Source of the DNA: Epinephelus fuscoguttatus
Taxonomy: Eukaryota; Chordata; Actinopteri; Perciformes; Serranidae
Direction of reading: 5' to 3'
DNA length: 64,000 nucleotides
Assembly (NCBI RefSeq): GCF_011397635.1
Contig: NC_064765.1
Coordinates: forward strand, 28,300,632-28,364,631
The stretch's first letter is position 1, and each line of letters opens with the position of its first letter. Below, one piece after another: positions 24,300 to 38,300 of the stretch. The notes beneath the pieces are model-generated. The model searched no databases. It worked only from the letters and a program-made list of their open reading frames with translations, and was not told the origin of the DNA. The position numbers were made by a program, and so were the translations under genes.

Positions 24300-24770
24300 C
24301 TTCTGGTTTAGCCCTCTGTTAACTTGAATTAGGATAGAGTGATTCAATGGAGCGGCTCCTTTCCAAATGTTATAAGACCAAATGGATTAAATCCTGATAA
24401 TGAATTTCGTGGGAGCTGTGACTCAAAAAAAAAGTTATCCAAAGATGTACCGACATCTCGTTTGCCATGTAAGTCAATAGGAAAAAGTTTTTGGGCCGCA
24501 GGGCATAACGTTAGTGAAATGCTTGACCACTGCGAAAATTGCATTAAAACCCCTCACACTTCTTGGGAGCCATCTTCACTTCACTGTCACATTTACCCGC
24601 TGGTACTAGACAGTTGGGAAACCACATCATCCATAGTGGGTGTTTTTCCACCATCGGCCACAAGGGGCAAAAGGGAGCCCATTAAACACAAACTGAGATT
24701 TATGCTTTGTCAGGAGTGTTTTATAAGCGTAGTTTCTCGATTTTACAAGGGGAGATGCTTTAACTGATTA
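24300..24770. repeat. Possible interspersed repeat
   Basis: The text TTATAAGACCAAATGGATTA, TTGCCATGTAAGTCAATAGG and GGCCACAAGGGGCAAAAGGG is characteristic of dispersed non-coding fish repeats as I remember them. The 142-residue plus-strand frame across it (24339-24767) shows no domain. Ends not defined. Confidence 0.3.
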
Positions 24771-25920
24771 GTCCCAAACATGGCCAGTCAATATCTACTG
24801 ACTGCATACATTTAAATATGGTAGTCCGAGCAAGCTTGAACATTATCATAGTGTGATATAATATGTGTATGTCCATTAAGAGATTCTGCCAGATCAGTTA
24901 TGCTGTAGATATTAAGTATCCCTGTAATACCCCTGGTTACACTGGGCCTTTGTACAGTGTTTCAGATCGACAAGCATACCTGCTTTATGGCAATATTGGA
25001 TTTTTATAACTTTTTCCCCCCAATGTAATAAAGTGCCTCTGTCAAGTATTTACTGGATTAGCCCCAAAACACATCCTTCTCCGGTAGTTCTCTTAATTGA
25101 ATTTTCAGAAAATATACCATCTCACAATATTTATCAAACCACAATAAAAATAAAAGAACCCATGCTGGAGAGTTGTATCACTATCACCCACTCACCAACT
25201 GTGTGAGGAAACTTGGGATACGTGCATGACCTCAACAAATTTCACTTTGGTTACTGCTATGCCTTCAAGGGACAGATTTTAAAAAGCCTCAGTATATTGG
25301 CCCCTTAGAGGGTCTTATTACTTATTCAGTAAGGACTTTTACTTCTCACCCCTACCACCCCACCACCCCCATCAGACACAGCAAGAAATTTTGAAAACCC
25401 ATTTATTCACCTATTTGAGCAAAGTTCACATTTTCTTTTTCTCAGTTGCCCCTGTGACTATGGGTTCAAGGCAGTGGACATAAGGGCATGCCCAGAATGA
25501 AACGCACAAAAAGAACACAGTTAAAACAAGACGGCTGAAACAAATCTGGAAACGATAAAAAACAAAAACAAAAACAAAAAAAAAACGGCATTCGAGAGAC
25601 TTTACAGGAGTTCATTTAATCCCAAGCATTTCTGGGGGATAGCTGTAGAGGGAAGAGCTCATACAAACACTTCACTGTACATACAGATTTACATTGTGTG
25701 GGGACATGATGTATGGTCTGATACGGCTCTGATCGAGCAGTATTCTGTACATAAGTCGGGGGCCCTGCATCCCAACTCCATACCTGCACTGTGTTTGCAT
25801 CTGAGGGCTCCCTTTACATCCAGGCGTGTTCCAGATGGCCTACAGAGTTGTGTAAGAATAAACCGATCACAGAGTGCTGTCTCATCTACTGTTAAGCTGG
25901 TCATACAATATTCTCTAATA
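24771..25920. other. Intergenic / WDR43 downstream, no gene seen
   Basis: No coding signal. On the minus strand AATAAA occurs at 25402-25407 and ATTAAA at 25614-25619; the WDR43 3' UTR could reach this far. Confidence 0.4.
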
Positions 25921-25923
25921 CTA

Positions 25924-25929
25924 TTTATT
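25924..25929 (-). terminator. Candidate WDR43 poly(A) signal
   Basis: TTTATT on plus, that is AATAAA on minus, about 425 bases past the WDR43 stop and the first canonical signal I see there. Alternatives lie at 25614 and 25402. Confidence 0.4.
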
Positions 25930-26353
25930 ACACAATAACATAAAAATTTGGAATGCAGATTGCAGTGTAGGCAAACTGGAACATCACCAAATTATCTTTT
26001 CAGTCATTTTAAATGTAAACTCATCAGATTATAGAGCTGGGATGCAGACTGAACTGACAGCAGAAAGGGAACTTGAATCAATTGTATTTTGCAGAATGTT
26101 TTCCTCAAAATGTGGCATCTGTTCCTCGTATGGGGAAAAGACTGGGAGCATGACATCGCCACCCTTGTGGCTGAACGGCTTTGTGGCGAGGCAGGGGGCC
26201 AAGCTGCCCACATTTCAACACCACGTGTCCTTTGATTTTGTAAAACCAAACTTTGTTCTGATAATAAAATCAAAAGCATGAAAATAAAATGAAAGTATAT
26301 ATAACTCTTTCATGTCCATTTTATGTATGATTGGTGTTTTTCCTCATTCGTTC

Positions 26354-29300
26354 TCACTCCTCCTCGCTCTCGTTTCCATGATCCATATCTTCCTCTCCGT
26401 TTGCTTTGGAATCTGTTCTGCTGTCTGGATCATCCTCTTCTTCGTCTGCTTGTTCCTCTTTGTCGTCTTCCATTGCCTCCTCCGTCACCTCCTCCTCCTC
26501 CCAGTGCTGACAAGGACCAAAAAAATTTACATTTCAGTGCTCAACAAAAAACGGACAGTCTGCAGTTTGTGAGCACGCACTAATTTACAGTGGGAACATT
26601 ACTGGTTTTCCAGTTCCTCCAACTGCTGCAGTGTTAATTTTGCCAACTTCTTTAAGTAGACACTTGTAGGATCTGGCCTACTGGACAGTTTTCTTATTAC
26701 TTACATCAGAGTCAGCATCGTCAGGAAGACCTTCGTCACCAGAGGCCTCATCTTCGTCAGATGATTCTGCAAAGGGCACACAAAAGGAACACAAATCCAT
26801 CAGGGAATACTGCGTAACTGTTCTGACTACATTAATGCTAGTCTAACCCATCCCGGAGGAAGAGAACATAGTGGGGAAAACAGAAAGGAAAAAGGCTTCC
26901 ATGCTTTCAATTGTGTATAAATATCATGCGAGACAGTAGATATTTGCATTTAAATACCACAGCAGAGCCATTTGGTTATGTCGACAATACTGACTGTGTG
27001 GTGCAGGAGGAGGAATGTCAATATGATTTGCTAAGGCTATCGGCCCCATTAGGTCAGCCAGGCATCATATGCTGCAACAGTGACCAGCGGAGTTTAATAT
27101 AGATGATACTAAATACTCTATTGTATGTCATGACTGTAAATATTAGAGCACAAACATGAACACAAGGCAGAGATAATTATCAAGCACAGAAAGACTATAA
27201 AGTGGACCATGTCATGTTTTTGTATTTCAGACAGCCTCAGGGGAGGGGACACTGTTTATTCCTGAGCCACACTGAGAGATTACATGATGCAGCCTAATTG
27301 ACATGAAAAGGGCATTTTACCCACAATACATGCTGGCTAACATGATTAGTTTGCACACATTTTCACTGAAAAGAGAAGTACCAGGAATACAGCAGAGGAT
27401 AAAACGGACCACTTGAAAGCCTTTTACCTTTATTGTGACATGTGCCCATCAATTCAACGATCAACAGTATTTGTGTGTACTGAAAAATCTGCTTTTCTAT
27501 AAAAACGTGATATTTTCTGTCTGGCAACCCTATTATCTCGATCACCCTCTGGGTCACTGCTTTTCCTTTATAGGAGACCTACATCTAATGCTGTACTCTA
27601 TTGCAATGCTATTGACAAAGCTAACCACAGGGGATAGCAACCAACCGCGACAACCACTTTGTTCATTGTTTTCATGGGAGCCCCACATATTTACACCATG
27701 CTACAAACACCAGTAGTGTGACGATGCACTGTGTGCCATATTTTATTCTGGTCACCAAGAGTTAAAAAGTTTGGGTAAAATGCTGTAGCTGCTCATCACT
27801 GTCACTTTTTACACAGCTGTCCGATCAAAGAGGAGGAAGGACAGGAAAAAATGCCACAAAGTCCAACTGTCACATCGCTGAACAATGGAGGAGAAATTAA
27901 TACTCAATCCACACAGCCCAGCAGGTCTGTCCTCTCTTCCTCTGGCAAAATCATTCCCTTCATCCAGAAGAAGTAGGCACTCTACTTTGTGCCGACATTT
28001 TTACTTGCGTGGATATTCCATATCATCGCAACCAGACAAACTAAAGCTAAAAAAAAACAAAAAAAAAAAAACGCTGCGCCACTTAATGTGCCTCACTGCA
28101 TTTTTTCTATAACTAATAATAGTCTAACAATAAAGCTCTTTTCTATAGCACTAAATTCAGGATTAATTACGTAATTGGCAAAAAAAAAAAAAAAAAAAGG
28201 CGGTAATACCATATATGATGCTGTTGATCCACCCTTAATCACCCCGGGGAAATCCCCCGACAGTCCTAATGCTGACAGACATTACTGCAGCTACTCTTTG
28301 TACCAACTCACGCTACAGAATCTACCCTACACAGCAGCTGGATTCCTGCGACATCCCGAGTTCACGTGAAAAGCCATCTTGTCAGCCTTCATGAAATGCA
28401 TTTTTGTCAGCAGTACCAGTGGTTCAGACCAATCAGTGCATCCTGTGAGGACTTAATAGCTGCTGTGAGCGTGATTTAGGTATGTCAGACAACACGGAGA
28501 GCAGACCATTCCTTCAGAACAACAATTGCCGCTCTTTAAGAGGTTAGCGTACCTGCTAATATCAGAACTGAGGAGTAATTCTTCATTGAAAGAAGAGCAA
28601 AGAATGGCACTGAAGGCTTTGCTCGGTGGAAGAGATGTTTCGCTCTTCTCCTGACTGGCCTCTGATAGACAGAATGTTCATCCAGCCTGCTAAGTATTTT
28701 CTGCCTGAGCTTTTCCAAACAGTTTCTAATGATGGCTTCTCAGGTGGTTCTTTGTTACAAACACCTGGTGTGTCAGGGTACTACAGAATGGTTAATCAGT
28801 GTATAATTAAGCTAATTACCTACACAGGCAAAAACCAGTGCAAGTGCAGATCACAATTGTTTGCAAGTGAAAACATCAATTAATCACACCCATTCTGACT
28901 GTACATGCTCACTGACTCACTAACTATCCTGAAGCTTCCTGTCAGATTCCCATGCCCAACCCATAATAAGCCCAGTGCACAGCAGCATCCACACAGGACT
29001 GTAACAACCTCCTGTTCATCAACTCCCTTTATGAACTTTTTTTTTAAAGAATGAACCTTCACATCCGGGACCACTGACAGGGGTATTGGAACTCAAAGCG
29101 CAGCTTAATTATTTCATGAAAGCCAATTTTCTACGTGGTTCAATAAAGCGTCTTATACAGTACGGTAATGAGAAATGAGAGTGAACAGAGCGGGGCCTTG
29201 TTGTTCCGCTCAAAGGGGAGGATCTGAACGCTGCCGGTCAGGTTGCCAGGCAACAGGAGTCATGTTTGCGTGCGGTGCATCGCCAAGAGTGGCTGCATGA

Positions 29301-32300
29301 TGGGCAACATTGGCTTCATAAATCTTAACCAATTCAGCGCGGTCTTCATGAGGAGTCCTGACTGACTTAAAGGTGAATTGACAAGATAATGAATGCCAGT
29401 GAGAATCAAGAGAGAACAGTCGGGCAGGGCGCTGATTTCAACACAGCATCAGTGTGACCTGTTGCACTGCAGTGGGTTTAAGGGGTCACTCCAGTCAATA
29501 ATGCATCTGAAATGTACAACTGAGCTCGAGATCGGACTAAGATTATTATTTTATTTCAGTAAGCTGCCACTCACACTGCTCTCCGCTCTGAATCATCACT
29601 TGGACTGATGGACTCACCAAGGCTGTGATTCTGCTTGAGATTTGAAGGGCTTTAAAACACTGTGATGCCACCAAGGAGGAGGATTTTAAAGAACGAGAGC
29701 AGCTGGAAAACAGATTCATAAGACTGCACATAAAGAGGGAGACAAGAAGAACAAACACTTACCTTCTTCATAGACCAGCTTAGCTGTGTGGTCAACATCT
29801 GTAACTGTGTTGCTGTTGTCACTTGTCGCCACCTAGTGGTAAAAGGGAGGATGGATGTTAGAGATTTAATAAGGGATTGGAGCAGATCTTTTCTTTCTCT
29901 CCAGTTTTCATTCACAAGTTACTTTTTAATTAAATGCGTCTTCACATAATAAAGGGCACGTAATACAATAGAAATCTGTGTTTATTTTTTACAAAAGGAC
30001 ATCACCTTGAAATCTCACAATGCTTAATGTTGCACCATTTAAATGCTCGGCAGCAAGATAAAAACTTGTCTGCCAACGCATTTGTTCATCAGCCCAGTCC
30101 TCAAAGCCCACAGGCTCTCTTCAGCACACCTAAATCCAATTAGGAGCTCTATGTTTTCATGACACCTTTATTTCATTACGTGTGTAAGCGCAGAAGAGGA
30201 ACAAAGGCACTGATGTGATTTCTTTGTGAAAGAAGGATAAATAAAGATATGTGAAGTCACTATATGGTGGTGACTTCATTGGCGCAAATGGCAATATCCA
30301 AGATTTGTTCTCTGAATGACACATCACATTGACAGAGTGCTCTACTTTTATGCAGCAATTGGGGATTCTGAATTTGCACTGGGACAGTATACATCTGTGC
30401 CTGAACTCATTGTGTGGATGATGTCAAGCGAACAGCAAATCCAACTGACGAGGAAGCATATCTGTTCACAAGCAGATCGCCTGCTGACTACCATTTCCAC
30501 AAGGTCAGAAGCTGTCAACTTTGCATTTTCTAAACTGATAATCGTCCGCGTAGGTCCTTGTCCTTGTAAAATCTGCAGATGCATCTCTGTCTGAATTTAT
30601 TGTGATGCTAATGTCAGGCCAGGGACATAGCTAAAACCTGCTTGGAAGAATCTCTGTCCACTTTCATAAGCGGATCGCTCCATCCGAGATGAAGTGGGAA
30701 GAACTTTCACAACAAGGTCACAATATCAGCTTTGCATTTTTTGGAACAGACAATTGCCCTTGTGGGACAGATGTGCCTGAGGACTGGGTCGGAAAGCTTA
30801 AACTCAAGGTCAAAATAAAAACTAGTAGACAGCAAGATTTATTCAGTTTTTCAAAGCTGAATTAACAAAAAACCTTGTGCGACTCGCCAAGAAGTCGAAA
30901 AATGCCAAAGATACAGTCATGGGTACAATCATGTTTTTTTTAGTCATACATAATACATGGGACAAGAACCCTGTGTATTTTCTTTTCTGGATCTATATTC
31001 ATGTGCAAAAACAAAATTTATTGCCCCTCTCAAGTTTGTCAGCATTTTATGACTGAAATATTCTGGCAGCAGCAGAACTGCACAGAACAGCCCAGAGGTG
31101 CTCACTGCACTCTGTACTGTACTAGCGAATGTATACTCAACACAACTGTACAAAGGAAAGGCATTAACCTCTATCACCATGAGGCAAAGATTGTTTTGAT
31201 ACCACTGTCCCTGATCTGAGTGCCCAAAATGGCGCAATCCTCCCAGCACACAGGTGATGTTTTAGAGCTCAGTGTCCACAGTCAAGTTTCAACTTACAAG
31301 GCGCTATCAGGAACTACATCATCATCACGGAGGGAATCTAAGATCTAAGCCATCCCTACCACCCAGTTCATACCTATACATCAGAGTCCAGTCATTTAAA
31401 AACACTTCGAGGCAAAGATACTGTGCTCACTTCTGTACATGGTGACACCTACCTGTGTCATCAGGAGATACAGTTTCCCGTGAAGCTTTGTGAGCTTGTG
31501 AAACATCTTCACTCGGCTCTCAATCATGTGATAAAGCACTCCCAGCTGGGTAACCAGGTCTGGCAGCTGTTGGGATACACAGATGGATCAGTTTGAGGTA
31601 AAAACATTTCAGCAGCAGAAAATACACAAATGAGACAACACTCGACGATGAGATGATCTGTTCTCATCTACCCTTTGACTACTGCGTTCCTATAATGCAT
31701 ATGTAAGACTAGCCAGTAGACTTTACTTCACATTTATATTGTAATGCCTGATATCAGAATGGATTTTCAACTTATTACACTCTGTTGCATCTTCAGTCTG
31801 ACATTGTGTCCACTCTAACTCATTTCTGGATCTTGGATCTAACGCCATTTTAGGTCCACACTGATGTGTAGCCATACCAACATGTTGGTTTTGCCTCAGT
31901 TTTAGTAGTGAAGCAGAGCAAACTAAAAATAAACTTCGATGTCGAGCGATATTGAGAAGAAATGTTGATTTAGAACAGCCTTGAGGTCTTTCTAGTCTAT
32001 AGTGGCCACCATTGTTGTTATCATTGGTTCCACGTGTCACTTGACGAAAGTTTTGACATCAGCATTTGTCCTACCTGTGGTGCCAACTGGCTAATCATCA
32101 CCCCAGAGCCAGTTGATAAATCACAGTTTTGCCAAATCCAGTCAGAGAACAGCGAATACGTCTTTTCCTCTGAGATGCTCCATGAGTGCACGCTCTTGTT
32201 CAGTTGTTAGTGTTGCTACTTATGCAGTAACTTGACTTACTGCTGTGTTTACTCAGCTACTGTTAGAGGTAGCTCTTGTTGCTTTGGGAGCCGCCATTAC

Positions 32301-35300
32301 TGTTTTGCAAGCGGCAGCCTCCATTTTACATCATCGACTACAACACAGTCCCTGACTGGCTGCTTACGTTGTCAACTATGATGAGGATCCTTGATTGGCC
32401 TCGATTGGATTTTAATTTCTGCAAAGTGTTTGGGTCGGCAATGACTCCAGATTGATAGAGAGTGACACAGAATGTTGAGCTCATCTCATCAGCATGGTCT
32501 TACCACGCTTGACTTCTGGATCTGAGATGAAGGGGCGAATCCACTAGTTGCAAAATGAAGTCTGATTGTATACAAGTCTTTGAGAAAATGGCTCTACTTC
32601 TCACTTCATTTATTACCCTTGGTAAACATTTTCCTAATGGGTTTATGGTCTTCTTCAAATACAGCGTGATGTTCATTTTGTAAATTATGTAATGTAAAAT
32701 AGCTGGGTATTCTTTAGGGCATAGCTACCTAGTGATTGACAAGTCGCTACCACAGAGACCTGTCAATCAGGGTAGAGGTGTAGCAGTGCATCATTGACGA
32801 CAACGCACCAGTCAGATCAACCCTCTCGTCAAAATCAAATCACGTCTGGCTTCAAAAACAAAACAGGATGGGAACAGCAAAAGTTGAAAACTCACGGTGG
32901 CTATGTCCACTTTTATTTTCAACACTCAAGGTCAGAACCCAGGCAAATAATTGTAGTGAGTGGAAGACAATAGTTCATAGAGGGCTGAGGTGAAATGTGC
33001 TGGAAGCCAAACAGTAAAGATTTTCCCTTGTTAAGATCAACCTGAACAGCAAATGTTCCATCTGTATGACCTTAAAGGTCAAGGGATATCTCATGTGAAA
33101 ATCAAAATGTTAGTCAGCTAACAGTGGCACGATAAAGGTCACAGGGTGCCCAAAAATCAATACGTTTCCTTGCCTTTCCAGCATCAGTGTACGTGGTGAA
33201 TGGATATTCAGCTGCTGGTTATGGAGATATTTTCGTCATAGTCACACAAACGCACAGACGGTCGCAGGCAATCGCATAATCTCTGCTGTGTGGCAGAGGC
33301 AATGGCTCTAGATCTAAATATGATTAAACATGAATGTCGACAAAGGGAGGAGATATGCACAGAAGGAAGCAGTGCGTTTGTTTGTATGCTTGTGTTATTT
33401 AAACTGCCGTGTGCAGTGCTTAGGGGAATCACATCATGCACTGTTTAGACCGTGGAGAGCTTTAAGTGTGTGTCTGTGCAGAAGGCATTGCAGTACAAGT
33501 CAAACAAGCACCAACAAACTGGAGTCTGGTGGCTTCATATCAGCATTACGGGCACAATGAGATGTTGGAAAAGTGGACTCACCGATGCCAGGTATGATGT
33601 GTGGTGCATGAGTACGGCCTTGAGCCACCGCACCATTAAAACTGCCCTGTGGGAAGAACAAATGAATTTGCTGTCAAGTGGGAACCAGAACTGCCTGATT
33701 GTATACATCAACACGATGGGGCTTATTGTTTTTATAATGGAATAGAAACCAGCAGCATAAACACCAGTGACTGCATGAGTGACTTCTGTCTAACGTGTAC
33801 AAATAACTGTCAACTGGAGCCAATTAACTGCGTACAGCTGATGTGTTAAGCTTCCACTTACGTAAAAGGGTGCCCTTGGAGCCTCTTTGTGATCTACAGG
33901 AAAAAAAGGCTGATTAAAAACTGCAGAAAATCATTACACTGAGTTAACATGACTTCACTTAGAAATCCTGACAATGACAGAAGATCTCGGCAGGTTAATT
34001 CAGCTCAGAGAGGACTGGTGACTCCAAGACAAACAAATAAACTCGACATGTTTCAGAGGAATATGTAGTGGTTTGTACATTGAATGGAAAATGAACCCAC
34101 CTCTTCCACCAAAGGTAAAACAGCAGGGAGGGGTAACCTAGCAACAGTTTTCTTTATCACCATGTCTTTACGAGTCTGAAAAACTTTCTGTGGGAGAGAA
34201 AGGGGAAAAAAAGTCATTACGATTTAAAATTTTAATTGTAAAAGCTTCTACAATTTGAGCTTATGGAAGCCTAAACATTCAGACTCGGTGTGGAAGATGT
34301 CTCGGGGATTGAGATCAAAAATTTCACACCCAAATCAATTTAACTTTTGGCTGGCAGTACATGTCTTTTTAACCTTCTGAATGGCAAATGAGCAGAAAAA
34401 GAAAACATGAAGTATTCACTTGGGGTTTTCATCTATCAAAACTGAATGTTTTATTTCACTGCGTAGACTCGGGGAAGAAGACTTACATTTAGGATGTTGG
34501 CGTCGTTGCTCTCCAGGCCCTGCACCAGCAGCACTGCAAAATTGTCTGTCTGTAAAGAGGCTGTCCCTTTAGGAGCCCCCTTCTCGCTGGAGACGGTAGA
34601 CAGATCGATTTCTCCAAGCCGCTCCGCTATTGACATCTACAGGAGAGCAGAGGTATTTTATGTAAACAGGAATTGGCTGGTGTCTGTTCACACGCTAAAT
34701 GTATCCACCTCGGCCACATTTAACACGTGTACCACATCACAGGAAACTAGCCTGAAAGCATGAAAAGCCAAACAGCAATAAAACAGTATGCTTTGTATGT
34801 TCTCATACTTTAACAAGTCAGTTTTTATTAAGTATAACCAGGCTGGGAAAAGGATTTCAGTGAGGATATAAGGTTTTCTTCAGGACATTAAACTGTTAGA
34901 AGGTCTGCATGTGCATGTTGTAGCCTTTGTCTGTTGGCTACAGCACAACAAAGCAGAACTATTCAACAATATAGCCTACTTTTTGCTTGTGACAGAAGCA
35001 CAAATAAAGGAAAAATCACCAAGTAACAGAAAAACCGCATGCCTCCAACATCGGACAGGCAAAACGCCCCGCTTCTGAAATATTCTGGTGTAGTATGACA
35101 CGTGGTGCGGGACGCAACAAAATCGAGTCACAGCCACAGTGGAATCCAGGTACAAGTTATTTGGAGTCTGAGCCAAAAAGCCATCACACATGCAGCAAGC
35201 TACCATTTGGTGCATCATCGTCAACACTGGACCCACCTCTTTGGTGTCTGTGTCTTTTTTCCTCTTCTCTGATCCCTGTGTGGTTCCTTTGATTGGGGCT

Positions 35301-38300
35301 TGGTGACCAGGGAGCCCTGGGACCAACACTTTGCTCTTGGCATTGACAATAGGGGTTTTCACCTGGAATGCAAAACACCATGTCAGGTTTTCATCTTCAG
35401 TCACAGTTCTAGTTCAATTTTATCTACTGTGCCCATGGATTGGCATACAAGACCAGATCAGGTGTGGAGACCATGCTCAGGCTACATCTGTCTTCCTGAC
35501 TCATAATAAAGAAAATAACACTTGATTGTTACCTTGGAAACGGTGGTCTCCATGGATAGGGATAAGCTGGTCTGAACATCCCGGGTCAAACACACATGTC
35601 TCTCTGCTGTGTTGATCTCCTGTACAGATAAGAGAAGGGAGCATTTCAGGTAAATCGAGAGTCTAGGGAGCACAGCTTTTAAAGGCTGATAATACAGAAC
35701 CAACATCATTTCTCTCAGGCTGTAAAAGCTGACAAACATCTTCTAAAGTAACAACCAATACAGACTGAAGGCAACAATCAGGAATGTTTGTTTTTAGCCT
35801 TAAGACAAACAGTAAAAACAAAACTTCATCTTAACAGCTGACCACTCTTATTCATCCTGTATCTTATAAAGCACCAGAACACACACCAGAGTTATCAACT
35901 AATCTATAAATAAGATAGAGAGAAGAAGCTGTACAAAACATGTTCATCTGTGCAAATCTTCACATTGATCTAATCCTAGTATCCTTACCACTTTCTCCAT
36001 CACAGGCTGAAGGTGGTTGCCATAGGCCAGCTGCACGGCCCGTGTATCAGCTGTGAGGGCCGCAGCCAGCAGTGGGATCGGCACCGGGGAGTCCTTTGTG
36101 TCGGACATCTGCACCGTACACGAGGGGGACAACGGCTTCTTACAGGCCCTGTGGGGACATGTGTTTGGACAGGCCATGAGCACAGCTAGTACACAACACT
36201 GAATGAAATGTGTAAGAGGAGTTTCATCATTCAAAGCAAAAAAAAAAATAAATAAATAAATAAAATTACTGCAGATTAGTGTCATATGTGGCAGTGCAGT
36301 GTCCCCTAACAGCCATTAGGAGGCAAACACACCAAATGTGTTTCAACAGTGCAATTTAAATATGGGCTGTACACTTTCAGGTAAGATGCTGCCAATTTGC
36401 TTTGTTTGAACGAAATGTTTGGTTTTAGGTATGAGGTACAAAACCTCGGAGTGGAATACAAAATGTCTCCCACAGAGGTATTTCACTGCTGGAAATATAG
36501 TCTTAGTATAAAACTAGGCCGTCTATAGAAGCAAATACTTTTGAAATTGGCGCTAAACACAGAAACTCAGAAAAAGGACTTTGGCATTTGCTTTTGAAGC
36601 AGAGAACCTGCAACTACCAGAATGCATTGTTCCACACCACACCAATACACACTCCTGCTGGCAGGTTGATATGACACAATGGTAACAAACAACCTCATAT
36701 TACAGTTTAACAGTGAGCTAAAAAATGTTTCTGAAAACATTTGAGGCGACGCAGCAATAAGGCAACACAACAGAATCGTGCTTTACATCTGATCAGCACT
36801 TCATAGTTTTACTGTTTGATCTCAGTTGTTTCAGCCTCCGTTTTCACTGTACAGCAAACAGCGTGGCGCCCACATCCTGTTCACAAACTCTTGCAATTAC
36901 AGCTTAAGAGGGCCCAAATGGTTGTTTAAACATTTTTGGTAAGAAAAAGGCAGTGTAGTAACACCATCTTGATTTGTATTCTATAAGCACTGGCATGTTT
37001 TGATGTTTGATTGGATTTTGGTCTGTCTCTTGATCTGCTTCTACACTCTGTGTCCATAGCGGCAGCATGGGTGGCGGGCAATACGAAAATGTGGAAGTAG
37101 AGCCAGCGAAACTCTGCTAGATGACCCGTTTTGTGTCATCCTAGGGAGGAGAGGTATATCTAGGCACTGGTTTGATGGACCCAAGTTTACCATAGTTCAT
37201 TTACACATACTACCCACACTGTTTTGATACAAAGCTGGCTGACAATCTGCAAAGTATCCCTTTAAGCCATAGAACATAATTGCTTTTCCAAAGCGCAAAA
37301 ATGCATCATACAGTAGCCTTACACTGCCATATGGCACAGGTAGTACAACATACAGTCTTTTAAGGGCTTACCCATTTAAAAAGTGCTCAAAGAGATGCAG
37401 CTGCCCATCTTTACACACCACTGCCAGCCTCACCGCCTGTGCAACACAAATAACACACAAACATTTACATAAGGTAAATAGGTTATATAAAACAACCAAT
37501 ATGTCTGTGTAGCTCCAACATTATTACACCACAGGGAGGAACATTTTATCAGGGCTGTAGGCTCGTGCTTACATTTTATGCACTCTACAAATACATATAA
37601 TCTTTACGCTCTCAGTGTGCATTATTAAGACGTCTGCAAAGTCAATGATAAGACATCTCTGCACTCTGACCTCTTCCTTGCTGTTGGACGTGACAAGATC
37701 GATGTGTTGTGGCTCGTCTGTCAGTGTGAAGGACACCACTGAATTCTTGTCCTTTCCGTCTTCTCGTACTTGCCTGCAGTGAGACAACTTCATGTCAGTT
37801 CCGTGAGAAAAAGCACGGCAATCAAAGCTGCACATTTCAAATGAATCTCACCACACAGCATCACTAACACCAGGAGCGGCCTCTGGCTATTACTTACCAA
37901 ACACTGAGCAGTCGATCATGTGCGGCACCAGACAGGAAGTAAAGACCATTGCTGTCGGGAGGTCGTGTGGTGGCAAAGCACAGGGTCGTCACGGCCGTGG
38001 AGTGGCCTGTGAACCTCTGCAGAGGGAACGATGACAACAAGCAGGACAGTTAAAACAGTTCTGCTGAAAACATCAGACCAGTGTTTGACTTGTTTATAAC
38101 CTTCACTGTTTCACTTCAGTGACACTGGGATCGGGATTTTCACCAGCATTAATTCCATGAGAGTGTGGCTTCTTGCAGGTTTAGTTGAAAACCCAGTAGT
38201 TGACCTATGGCTGGGGAATATATCACGATTATATCTATATTTACTGTGATACGAGACAAGATATCGTCATAGATTTTGGATATCATATCGTAAGTTTTGT

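Noticed and set aside
24339..24767. 142-residue frame
   Set aside because: Falls in probable interspersed repeat; no recognisable domain.
31240..31315. C/D-box-like snoRNA in a WDR43 intron (minus: GTGATGA ... CTGA)
   Set aside because: Human WDR43 introns host box C/D snoRNAs (SNORD53, SNORD92, from memory), so I searched for them. This spot has C, D' and D-like words but no terminal stem and no rRNA-matching guide that I could see. Similar box pairs at 32035-32080 and 29550-29600 are too short and also lack stems.
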